A DNA stretch of 5,823 nt, taken from contig JAKBAQ010000179.1 in the NCBI GenBank assembly GCA_021808985.1, positions 1 through 5,823 of the forward strand, read 5' to 3'. Shown here in pieces: positions 1 to 5,823 of this stretch. Numbering within the stretch: position 1 is the stretch's first letter; each line of letters begins with the position of its first letter. A program made the translations under genes and the position numbers. The notes under the pieces were generated by a model. That model was not told the DNA's origin and searched no databases. It worked only from the letters and a program-made list of their open reading frames with translations. This stretch comes from Pseudomonadota bacterium. GTDB taxonomy: Bacteria; Pseudomonadota; Alphaproteobacteria; Acetobacterales; Acetobacteraceae.

Positions 1-612
1 GACCCGCGCGGGCAGGGGCGATCAGAGGTGAGCCGGGACGGGTATGACCCGGTGCGGCGCGGGGAGGATATCGGCGAGCTTCTGGACCGGCTGCCGGGGC
101 GGGTGGTGGTGGTGGGCTGGTCGCTCGGCGTGCTGGATACGCTGGCCTATATCCATGAGGATGGCGATGCGAAGCTGGCCGGGCTGGTGCTGATCGATAA
201 TTCAGTGGGCGAAAACCCGCCGCCGGTGGCGGGGCCCTACCAGCCGGGGCCGGTGCTGAGCCGCGATGCGCGGATGTACCGGTTTGTGTGCGGCATGTTC
301 GAGACCAGGCGGTCTCCCGCGTATCTGGACCGGCTGACGCAGACCTGCCTGCGGCTGCCGGAGGCCGATGCGCAGGCGCTGCTGCGCTATCCGGTGCCGA
401 GGGAGCAGTGGAAGGCGGATCTGCTCTCAACCCATGTGCCGGTGCTGTATGTGGTGCGCCCGCAGCTGGCGGCGCAGGCGGAAAATTTGCGGCGCGACCG
501 GCCGCGCACCAGTATTGCGGTGTTTCATAAAGCAGGCCATGCGCTGTTCGTGGATGAGGCGTCGCGCTTCAACAAGCTGATGGGCCATTTTTTGAAGTAT
601 ACTGTCTGGTGA
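1..612 (+). CDS. Alpha/beta-hydrolase fold protein, 5' end missing
   Basis: The reading frame is open from base 1, and the first eight residues (DPRGQGRS) form the D-x-R-G-x-G-x-S motif found after strand 4 in alpha/beta hydrolases. The gene therefore starts upstream, and the GTG at 28 is an internal codon. The 203 residues present contain the nucleophile elbow GWSLG, with the probable catalytic Ser at codon 121-123 (residue 41 of the visible part), and the C-terminal His in KAGHALFVDE at codon 538-540 (residue 180). A short lid-like region lies at about residues 73-135. The strand that usually precedes the catalytic acid reads VPVLYVVRPQL and has no Asp or Glu at the expected spot; Asp66 or Glu71 after the earlier strand GLVLIDNSVGE could serve instead. 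About 50 N-terminal residues are probably missing compared with the usual 250-280. It is likely a cytoplasmic esterase or other hydrolase with unknown substrate. Its stop overlaps the next start (GTGA, 609-612), which suggests translational coupling. The fold is well supported; the substrate cannot be told. Confidence 0.9.
   Translation, partial: DPRGQGRSEVSRDGYDPVRRGEDIGELLDRLPGRVVVVGWSLGVLDTLAYIHEDGDAKLAGLVLIDNSVGENPPPVAGPYQPGPVLSRDARMYRFVCGMFETRRSPAYLDRLTQTCLRLPEADAQALLRYPVPREQWKADLLSTHVPVLYVVRPQLAAQAENLRRDRPRTSIAVFHKAGHALFVDEASRFNKLMGHFLKYTVW
598..603 (+). promoter_or_regulatory. Possible -10 element (TATACT) just before the membrane-protein gene
   Basis: TATACT lies in a small AT-rich island (about 587-626) inside otherwise GC-rich DNA. 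It matches the -10 consensus at five of six positions and ends 5 bases before the GTG at 609, so transcription starting at the usual distance would begin at or next to that GTG. No good -35 hexamer is seen near 575-580 (AGCTGA). It also encodes the Tyr-Thr of the hydrolase C terminus, so it may be nothing more than coding sequence. Weak call. Confidence 0.2.
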
Positions 613-3026
613 TAAAGTATTTGCCGCTGTTCCTGGTCTCCGCCGCCGCGGTGGGGATGGAGACCGCGCTGACGCGCTATTTCGCCGTCGCGAGCTGGTC
701 TGACTATGGGTATTGGGTGATTTCCATCGTGATGGCGGGGTTCGCGTTTTCGGGCGTGTTTCTGGCGCTGGCGCGTGAATTTTTGGTGCGGCGCGCGGCG
801 GGGCTGTTCGCGGTTTTGCCCGCGGTTTTGGTGGCGAGCGGGGCGCTGGGGTATTTCGCCACCATCATCAACCCGTTCAACCCGCTGCAGTTGCAGAACC
901 CGGCGACCTGTTGGCCGCAGCTTGCGAATATCGGGCTTTATTACGCGGCGCTGCTGCCGTTCTTCTTCGGCACGGGGCTGTTCATTTCGCTCTGCTTTCT
1001 CACCGGCGCGCGGTGGATTGGCCGGGTGTACGCGGCGGACCTGGCCGGGGCGGGGATGGGCTCGGTGCTGGTGCTGGGGCTGATGTTTCTGGTGCCGCCC
1101 TTCGCGCTGGTGCCGGCATTGCTGCCGGTGCTGGCGCTGGCGGCGTGGTTCGTGGGGAAATACCGGGTGCGCGCGGGGCTGGCGGCGCTGGTGGCGTGTG
1201 CAGCGGCGGAGCTGCTGCTGGCGCTGGGGCCGCAGGCGGCGATGAGCCAGTACAAGCCGGTTTATCCGCCGCTGCACACGCCGGGGGCCAAGGTGCTGGC
1301 GCGGGTGGAGCGGCCACAGGGGGAGTATCTGCTGCTCGATGATTTCACCGAGCGGGTGAATGACGATGTTTCCAACGACGCGGCGATGCTGGGCTATGCC
1401 GACCCGCCGCGCAGCTACGGGCTGTACCGCGATGGCATACGCATCGCCAGCCTGCCCAGGCCGGGGGCGGTGGCGAGCGGCTATGCGCCGGGCGCGCTGG
1501 ATGCGCTGCCCTATGCGCTGGTGGCCAGGCCGGATGTGCTGCTGGTGGGGGCCTCGGGCGGGTTTCGCATCGCCGAGGTGCTGGCGCTGGGGGCCGCGCG
1601 GGTGACGGCGCTGGAGCCGGAGCCGGTTTTGTACCAGGCGCTGCGGCGCGGGCTGGGCGGCTCGCCGGCTTATCCGGCTGATGCGCGGGTGCGCATTACC
1701 GACCTGCCGCCGCGCGCGGCGGTGGCGGGCGGGCGGAGGTTTGATGTGATCGATATTTCCGCCGATTTCATGGATGCGGCGCCGGCGAATGTTTACGCGT
1801 TCTCAGCCGAGGGGCTCGCCGCCGAGCTGGGCGCGCTGCGGCCAGGGGGGATTGTTTCGGTGCCGGTGTCGATCGAGGATTTTCCCGCCTATGCGCTGCG
1901 GATGCTGGCGAGCGTGCGGGCGGCGCTGGCGCTGCGCGGCATCGATGATCCGCAAGCCTATGTGCTGGTTTACCGCTCGGCCTGGAATGCGCGGATATTG
2001 GTGAGCAATGCGCCGTTCAGCCCCGGGGAGACCGGCGCGGCGCTGAAATGGTGCGATGACCGCTCGTTCGATGTCTCATACTATCAGGGCATGGACGTGG
2101 CCGCCGCGCGGGACAACCTTTATAACGACCTGCCGGCGGTCTCCTTCGATGATGATACGGTGACATCTTATGGCGCGGATGATTCCATCGCCGATGAGGC
2201 GGGGGATGTGCTGGCGGGGCGGGCCAGCGTCTCGTCGCGGGCGTTTGACCTGCGGCCGGTGCGCGATGACAGGCCGGCATTCTACACGATCCTGCGGCTG
2301 GGCAGGCTGCCGCTGCTGCTGGCGCGGTTGCAGATATTGCCGCAGACGGAAATTGGCGCGCTGGTGAACCTGGCGGTGCTGGCGCAGGCGGTGGTGCTGG
2401 CGCTGCTGGTGCTGCTGGTGCCGCTGGCGGCACCCCGGCGGGCGGGTGAGGCGCGGGTGGCACTGCTGCGCTCTATTTTCTATTTTCCCGCGCTGGCGCT
2501 GGGGTTTTTGTTTCTGGAAATATTCGGAATCGAGCGGGCGAGCGCGTTTCTGGATGACCGGGCGGCGGGGTTCGCGGTGGTGCTGAGCGCGATGCTGGCC
2601 TGCTCGGGGCTGGGGAGCTTGCTCTCTGGCCGGTTCAGCGCGCGGCCAGGCCGCGCGGTGGCGGGCACGGCGCTGGTGGTGCTGACCTGGGCGGCGGCGG
2701 CGATGTGGCTGAGCCCCGGCGCGCTGGCGGGGAGCGATCTGGCCTTCGGGCTGAAGGCGGCGCTGGTGGTGGCGGCGATGGCGCCGGTGAGCCTGGCCAT
2801 GGGGATGCCCTTTCCGCTGGGGCTGGAACAGGAGGGGCAGCGGTTTTTTCTGGCCTGGGCCTGGGGGCTGAATGGCGCGTTTTCGGTTGTGGCGACGCCG
2901 CTGGCCAACCTGATGTTGCGTAATATTGGGTTACATGCGGTTTTAGGCGGCGCGATTGTGATGTATGGGATCGCCGCAGTGAGTTTTCCAGCGTGCGAGA
3001 GAGAGAAAGCGTTTGATCCAGTTTGA
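609..3026 (+). CDS. Polytopic membrane protein with central spermidine-synthase-like Rossmann domain
   Basis: 805 residues. Seven hydrophobic segments (about 3-20, 35-55, 64-86, 106-131, 143-163, 165-183, 188-207) precede a soluble region (about 210-580), and seven more follow it (about 583-607, 621-641, 652-672, 682-701, 711-735, 746-766, 774-794). The soluble part contains a SAM-type Rossmann motif, DVLLVGASGG (309-318), with an acidic residue after the next strand (Glu336 in ALEPEPV). It also has FDVIDISADF (378-387) and RPGG (411-414), and then RDDRPAFY (552-559), resembling the DDRPFF stretch of membrane-bound spermidine-synthase-like proteins. The GGGDG-type decarboxylated-SAM loop and the D-S-x-D-P catalytic pattern of true aminopropyltransferases are not seen, so polyamine synthesis is doubtful. 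Arginine-rich loops (55-62, 134-139, 184-189, 609-621, 674-682) all fall on one side, which places the Rossmann domain outside the cytoplasm. The GTG start overlaps the previous stop and has no clear Shine-Dalgarno; the N terminus is hydrophobic directly from it. Family placement is good, function unknown. Confidence 0.85.
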   Translation: MIKYLPLFLVSAAAVGMETALTRYFAVASWSDYGYWVISIVMAGFAFSGVFLALAREFLVRRAAGLFAVLPAVLVASGALGYFATIINPFNPLQLQNPATCWPQLANIGLYYAALLPFFFGTGLFISLCFLTGARWIGRVYAADLAGAGMGSVLVLGLMFLVPPFALVPALLPVLALAAWFVGKYRVRAGLAALVACAAAELLLALGPQAAMSQYKPVYPPLHTPGAKVLARVERPQGEYLLLDDFTERVNDDVSNDAAMLGYADPPRSYGLYRDGIRIASLPRPGAVASGYAPGALDALPYALVARPDVLLVGASGGFRIAEVLALGAARVTALEPEPVLYQALRRGLGGSPAYPADARVRITDLPPRAAVAGGRRFDVIDISADFMDAAPANVYAFSAEGLAAELGALRPGGIVSVPVSIEDFPAYALRMLASVRAALALRGIDDPQAYVLVYRSAWNARILVSNAPFSPGETGAALKWCDDRSFDVSYYQGMDVAAARDNLYNDLPAVSFDDDTVTSYGADDSIADEAGDVLAGRASVSSRAFDLRPVRDDRPAFYTILRLGRLPLLLARLQILPQTEIGALVNLAVLAQAVVLALLVLLVPLAAPRRAGEARVALLRSIFYFPALALGFLFLEIFGIERASAFLDDRAAGFAVVLSAMLACSGLGSLLSGRFSARPGRAVAGTALVVLTWAAAAMWLSPGALAGSDLAFGLKAALVVAAMAPVSLAMGMPFPLGLEQEGQRFFLAWAWGLNGAFSVVATPLANLMLRNIGLHAVLGGAIVMYGIAAVSFPACEREKAFDPV

Positions 3027-3033
3027 CAGGACA

Positions 3034-3093
3034 ATGAGCCGGCGGGGTTTGATGGCGGGAGCGGCCATGCTGGCCGCGATGCCGGCGATGGCG
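3034..3093 (+). other. Predicted twin-arginine (Tat) signal peptide
   Basis: Residues 1-20 of the PCMT-like protein: Ser-Arg-Arg-Gly-Leu-Met, then an Ala/Met/Leu hydrophobic core and AMA before a probable cut at 20/21 or a little later. The pair of arginines followed by a moderately hydrophobic core fits Tat better than Sec. The n-region is very short if translation starts at 3034, and is ten residues long if it starts at TTG 3013. Assigned by eye only. Confidence 0.6.
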
Positions 3094-3939
3094 GCCACCG
3101 CCGCGCCGGCCACCGCCACGCTGAGCGTGCCGATGACCCCCAACGGCAAACCGTGGGACCGCGCGGCCTTTGAGGCGGCGATGGCGGCGGGCGGGCGGCC
3201 AGTGAGCCTGAGCGATGCGCAGTTTGACGCGATACAGGCCCGCAAGCCGGCGGCGATGGCGGCGATCGAGGCTTATCTGAAGCTGCGGCTGGGCAGCGCC
3301 GATCCGCTGGTGCTCGCCGCCTTCGCGGCGATGCCGCGCGAATATTACCATTACAATTACGAGGAGCACCGCTCCACCTGCGGCGATGCCTATGACATTC
3401 CGGCCAAGCCCTGGGCCATCGGGTATGGCTCGGCGCTCTCGGATTATCTGGGCCAGGCTTATATGACCCAGGTGATCGCGCCCAGGCCGGGGGAGATTTC
3501 GCTCGAGATCGGCACCGGATCGGGGTTCCAGAGCTCGCTGCTCTCGCGGATCGTGGCGCATGCCTATTCCATCGAGATCATCGAGCCGCTGGGCAAGGCG
3601 GTGAAGCCGATCTTCAGCCCGCTGGGCTATGACAATGTGACCACCCGGGTGGGCGACGGCTTTTATGGCTGGCCGGAGCAGAAGGACGGGTTTGATATCA
3701 TCATCGTGACCTGCGCGGCGCAGTACGCGCCGCCGGCGCTGTTCGCGCAGCTGAAGCCGGGGGGGCGGATGATTATTCCGATCGGGCAGCCCTTCAAGCA
3801 GGGGCAGGTTTTTTATGTGTACCACAAAGATGCCATGGGAAAGATCCACTCCCGCCGCGATATGGGATGCTTCTTCATCCCGATGACGGGGGCGATGATG
3901 AAGGTGCCCGAGGCACAGGCGGGCGCCACGCCGGCGTGA
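3034..3939 (+). CDS. Protein-L-isoaspartate O-methyltransferase (PCMT)-like protein with Tat-type signal
   Basis: 301 residues from ATG 3034. An in-frame TTG at 3013 would add seven residues (MIQFDRT) and overlap the previous gene by 14 bases. AGGA at 3028-3031 is only 2 bases from the ATG, so the start is not certain. The N terminus MSRRGLM is followed by a hydrophobic alanine-rich stretch ending in AMA (18-20), resembling a twin-arginine signal peptide. After an extension not found in ordinary PCMT enzymes (about 23-90), the PCMT fold begins at AAMPREYY (98-105). SAM motif I is LEIGTGSG (157-164), the acidic ribose-binding position is Glu181 in YSIEII, then comes GDG (207-209), the strand FDIIIVTCAA (220-229) and LKPGGRMIIPIG (240-251). 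Family members transfer methyl from SAM to isoaspartyl carboxylates for protein repair. The acceptor-site motif TIS-x-P reads ALSDY here (134-138): Ser136 is kept, Thr and Pro are lost. Usual length is about 210-225, so this is a large, divergent member. Real substrate unknown. Confidence 0.85.
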   Translation: MSRRGLMAGAAMLAAMPAMAATAAPATATLSVPMTPNGKPWDRAAFEAAMAAGGRPVSLSDAQFDAIQARKPAAMAAIEAYLKLRLGSADPLVLAAFAAMPREYYHYNYEEHRSTCGDAYDIPAKPWAIGYGSALSDYLGQAYMTQVIAPRPGEISLEIGTGSGFQSSLLSRIVAHAYSIEIIEPLGKAVKPIFSPLGYDNVTTRVGDGFYGWPEQKDGFDIIIVTCAAQYAPPALFAQLKPGGRMIIPIGQPFKQGQVFYVYHKDAMGKIHSRRDMGCFFIPMTGAMMKVPEAQAGATPA

Positions 3940-3943
3940 GCGC
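3923..3943 (+). repeat. Small inverted repeat spanning the stop codon of the PCMT-like gene
   Basis: The perfect 12-base palindrome CACGCCGGCGTG (3927-3938) can fold as a 4-bp stem with a CCGG loop. Flanking GCGC on each side (3923-3926 and 3940-3943) extends the stem by 4 bp with one bulged A. No run of T follows, so it is not a standard intrinsic terminator. In DNA this GC-rich such hairpins arise by chance, and a regulatory role is not shown. Confidence 0.25.
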
Positions 3944-3981
3944 GGATGACGATGACAGGGATGAAACGGGTTTTGCAAATT

Positions 3982-3990
3982 AAGGAGAGG
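3982..3990 (+). promoter_or_regulatory. Strong ribosome binding site for galU
   Basis: AAGGAGAGG contains the core AAGGAG, ending 7 bases before the GTG at 3995. It is by far the best Shine-Dalgarno sequence in the window and fixes the galU start at GTG. The 55-base spacer that holds it (3940-3994) also has a GATGAC tandem (3945-3956). I see no convincing -35/-10 pair in the spacer. Confidence 0.85.
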
Positions 3991-3994
3991 TTTC

Positions 3995-4870
3995 GTGGTA
4001 AAACCACTGCGTAAGGCCGTGTTGCCGGTGGCGGGGCTGGGCACCCGCTTTTTGCCGGCGACCAAGGCGATGCCGAAGGAAATGCTGACCGTGGTGGATA
4101 TGCCGCTGATCCAGTACGCGGTGGATGAGGCGCGCGCGGCGGGGATTGAGCAGTTTTGCATGGTGACGGGGCGGGGCAAGACCGCGCTGATCGACCATTT
4201 CGACATCGCCTTTGAGCTGGAAGCCACGCTGGCGGAACGCAACAAGGGCGAGGCGTTGCAGCTGCTGCGCTCGGAGGCGATGCCGCCGGGCTCCATTTCC
4301 ACCGTGCGCCAGCAGGTGCCGCTGGGGCTGGGACATGCGATCTGGTGCGCGCGCACCTTCATCGGCGATGATCCGTTCGCGATTTTGCTGCCCGATGACC
4401 TGGTGCTGAGCAAGACCCCCTGCATGAAGCAGCTGGCCGATGTGTACCACGAGACCGGCGGCAATGTGGTGGCGGTGACGCAGGTGCCGCGCGAGCAGAC
4501 CAACCGCTATGGTATTCTGAAAATAGGCAAGAGCGCGGGCGACCTGGTGGAAGTGACCGGGCTGGTGGAAAAGCCGGCGCCGGCGGATGCGCCGTCTGAC
4601 CTTTCGATCATTGGCCGCTATGTGCTGCTGCCGGAGGTGATCACCTATCTCTCGCAGATGGAGCGCGGGGCGGGCAATGAGGTGCAGCTGACCGACGCGA
4701 TGGCCAAGATGATCGGCCATGCGCCGTTCCACGGGCTGAAGTTCGAGGGCAAGCGGTTTGATTGCGGCGACAAGATCGGCTTTCTGGAGGCGCAGATCGC
4801 CTTCGCGCTGGCGCGGCCGGAAATGGCCGAGGCGGTGCGCGGGTTCCTTAAAAATTATGTGAATGCGTGA
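3995..4870 (+). CDS. galU: UTP--glucose-1-phosphate uridylyltransferase
   Basis: 291 residues, the normal length for bacterial GalU. It catalyses UTP + glucose-1-phosphate to UDP-glucose + pyrophosphate in the cytoplasm. The nucleotide-binding signature is complete: GLGTRFLPATKAMPKEML (14-31), with Arg18 and Lys28 in the usual places. It is followed by GLGHA (111-115, uracil/base-binding region), the metal-binding LLPDD (131-135), RYGIL (171-175), VEKP (191-194), IIGRYVL (205-211), EVQLTD (229-234) and DCGDKIG (256-262). The GTG start is chosen because a strong AAGGAG lies 7 bases upstream and an in-frame stop (3962-3964) blocks extension. The phosphohexomutase that supplies its substrate begins 6 bases after its stop, so the two form a UDP-glucose supply unit. 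UDP-glucose would feed exopolysaccharide, cellulose or lipopolysaccharide synthesis; which one cannot be told from this window. No anomalies seen. Confidence 0.97.
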   Translation: MVKPLRKAVLPVAGLGTRFLPATKAMPKEMLTVVDMPLIQYAVDEARAAGIEQFCMVTGRGKTALIDHFDIAFELEATLAERNKGEALQLLRSEAMPPGSISTVRQQVPLGLGHAIWCARTFIGDDPFAILLPDDLVLSKTPCMKQLADVYHETGGNVVAVTQVPREQTNRYGILKIGKSAGDLVEVTGLVEKPAPADAPSDLSIIGRYVLLPEVITYLSQMERGAGNEVQLTDAMAKMIGHAPFHGLKFEGKRFDCGDKIGFLEAQIAFALARPEMAEAVRGFLKNYVNA

Positions 4871-4872
4871 GG
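4869..4872 (+). promoter_or_regulatory. Ribosome binding site of the phosphohexomutase, overlapping the galU stop
   Basis: GAGG uses the last two bases of the galU stop codon (TGA, 4868-4870) and lies 4 bases before ATG 4877. This arrangement suits ribosomes that finish galU and restart at once, keeping the two enzymes in step. Confidence 0.6.
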
Positions 4873-4876
4873 CGTT

Positions 4877-5823
4877 ATGAGTTTTTCCCATGAATTCCAC
4901 GCCAGCTCGCTGCGTGAGTATGACATTCGCGGCATTGTGGGCGAGACGTTGCATGAGGCGGATGCGTTCGCCATAGGCCGGGTGTTCGGCTCCATCGTTA
5001 TCGAGGCGGGGGGCCGCAAGATCGCCGTGGGGCGGGATGGGCGGCTGTCCTCGCCGGCGCTGGAGGCGGCGCTGATAAAAGGGCTGGTGGCCAGCGGGGC
5101 GGAGGTGATCTCCATCGGCCAGGGGCCGACGCCCATGCTCTATTACGCCGCCTTCACCGAGCCGGCGGATGGCGCGGTGATGGTGACGGGGAGCCATAAT
5201 CCGTCCAACTATAACGGGTTCAAGATGATGCTCGGCAAGAAGCCGTTCTTCGGCCAGGATATTCTGAACCTGGGACGGCGGGCGGCGGCGGGCGAGGTGG
5301 TGCCCGAGGCCAAGGGCAGCGTGACGCAAAAGGATGTGTCAGCAGCTTATATCGCGCGGCTGTTGCAGGACTGGGACGGCGAGAAGAAGCTGAACGTGGT
5401 GTGGGACAACGGCAACGGCGCGGCGGGCGATGTGCTGGCCGAGCTGGTGCAGAAGCTCCCCGGCCGGCACAAGGTGCTGAACGGCAAGATTGACGGGACG
5501 TTCCCCGCGCATCACCCGGACCCGACCGTGCCGAAGAATCTGGAACAGCTGATCGACGCGGTGCGCAAGGAGGGGGCGGATGTGGGTGTCGCCTTTGATG
5601 GCGATGCGGACCGGATCGGCCTGGTGGATAATGAGGGGCATATCCTCTTTGGCGACCAGTTCTTGGTTCTGATGGCGCGCGATGTGCTGCGCGAGCATCC
5701 GGGCGGGACGATCATCGCCGATGTGAAGGCGAGCCAGGTGCTGTTTGACGAGGTGGCCAAGGCCGGCGGCAAGCCGCTGATGTGGAAGACCGGGCATTCG
5801 CTCATCAAGTCCAAGATGGCGGA
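4877..5823 (+). CDS. Phosphoglucomutase/phosphomannomutase (alpha-D-phosphohexomutase family), 3' end missing
   Basis: The first 315 residues of a gene that runs past the window end; family members of this type are usually about 450-470 residues. It interconverts glucose-6-phosphate and glucose-1-phosphate, and often mannose-6-phosphate and mannose-1-phosphate, in the cytoplasm. Visible hallmarks, in order: REYDIRG (13-19), VGRDGRLSSP (51-60), the phosphoserine loop TGSHNPSNYNGFK with catalytic Ser106 (codon 5192-5194), the Mg-binding loop DGDADRIG (241-248), and KTGHSLIKSKM (304-314), the lysine-containing sugar-phosphate region. Domains 1 and 2 and nearly all of domain 3 are present; the C-terminal phosphate-binding domain lies beyond 5823. 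The ATG at 4877 is set by GAGG 4 bases upstream and by the N terminus fitting the family. It follows galU by 6 bases, so glucose-1-phosphate made here is the direct GalU substrate. Whether it favours glucose or mannose (PgmG/AlgC/ManB-like) cannot be decided from this part, so no symbol is given. Confidence 0.95.
   Translation, partial: MSFSHEFHASSLREYDIRGIVGETLHEADAFAIGRVFGSIVIEAGGRKIAVGRDGRLSSPALEAALIKGLVASGAEVISIGQGPTPMLYYAAFTEPADGAVMVTGSHNPSNYNGFKMMLGKKPFFGQDILNLGRRAAAGEVVPEAKGSVTQKDVSAAYIARLLQDWDGEKKLNVVWDNGNGAAGDVLAELVQKLPGRHKVLNGKIDGTFPAHHPDPTVPKNLEQLIDAVRKEGADVGVAFDGDADRIGLVDNEGHILFGDQFLVLMARDVLREHPGGTIIADVKASQVLFDEVAKAGGKPLMWKTGHSLIKSKMA

Noticed and set aside
28..30. GTG as the start of the hydrolase
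   Set aside because: The frame is open to base 1 and the codons before 28 encode the conserved D-x-R-G-x-G-x-S motif, so the real start is upstream of the window.
525..1277. A 250-codon - strand frame rich in Arg, Gln and His
   Set aside because: Shadow of the membrane-protein gene; low-complexity composition and no sensible start context.
2380..2435. Repetitive GCTGCTGGTG-type sequence
   Set aside because: It is explained by Leu/Val codons of a membrane segment in a genome that prefers CTG and GTG.
2931..2945. Two TTA leucine codons close together near the end of the membrane-protein gene, in a slightly AT-richer stretch
   Set aside because: These are the only TTA codons I found in that gene, but two codons are too few to argue for regulation or transfer.
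609..3026. Annotating the membrane protein as a true spermidine synthase (speE)
   Set aside because: The glycine loop and catalytic aspartate pattern differ from working aminopropyltransferases, and the predicted location is outside the cytoplasm.
3971..3994. TTGCAAATTAAGG as a promoter for galU
   Set aside because: TTGCAA as -35 would put the -10 inside the coding region, and no good -10 with a suitable partner is seen upstream of the start.
2635..4503. A 622-codon open frame on the - strand
   Set aside because: It lies antisense across the membrane protein, the PCMT-like gene and galU, all with clear family motifs. Its translation is rich in Arg, Pro, His and Ser with no recognisable domain. 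Long antisense frames are expected in GC-rich DNA.
3980..5329. A 449-codon open frame on the - strand
   Set aside because: Antisense to galU and the phosphohexomutase; its His/Arg/Gln-rich composition is typical of a shadow frame, with no family motif.

Overview
This is a GC-rich bacterial window, densely packed, with all five genes on the + strand. No stretch longer than about 55 bases lacks a gene. Codon use is dominated by GCG, CTG, GTG and GGG. The high GC, the galU to phosphohexomutase pair and the general protein character suggest an alphaproteobacterium. An acetic-acid-bacterium relative (Acetobacteraceae) is my best guess, but it is an impression and was not tested against a database.

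Left half (1-3939): the 3' part of an alpha/beta-hydrolase gene, cut by the window start. It overlaps by the 4-base GTGA an 805-residue membrane protein that carries a central spermidine-synthase-like Rossmann domain between two blocks of about seven predicted membrane segments. After a gap of only 7 bases (or an overlap, depending on the start chosen) comes a protein-L-isoaspartate methyltransferase (PCMT)-like protein with a twin-arginine-type signal at its N terminus. These three genes look like one transcription unit.

Right half (3940-5823): after a 55-base spacer with a strong Shine-Dalgarno sequence come galU (UTP-glucose-1-phosphate uridylyltransferase) and, 6 bases after its stop codon, a phosphoglucomutase/phosphomannomutase gene that runs off the window end. 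Together these two enzymes turn glucose-6-phosphate into glucose-1-phosphate and then UDP-glucose, the precursor of exopolysaccharide, cellulose or lipopolysaccharide sugars. This part is ordinary core metabolism.

The part worth a second look is the left half. Hand-drawn topology of the membrane protein (seven segments before the Rossmann domain, arginine-rich loops on one side) puts its Rossmann domain in the periplasm. The next gene encodes a second SAM-type Rossmann protein that also appears to be exported. Two methyltransferase-fold proteins on the outer face of the inner membrane, where S-adenosylmethionine is not known to be available, together with an esterase-like hydrolase, is an unusual combination. 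What they do together is unknown, and any shared function is inference.
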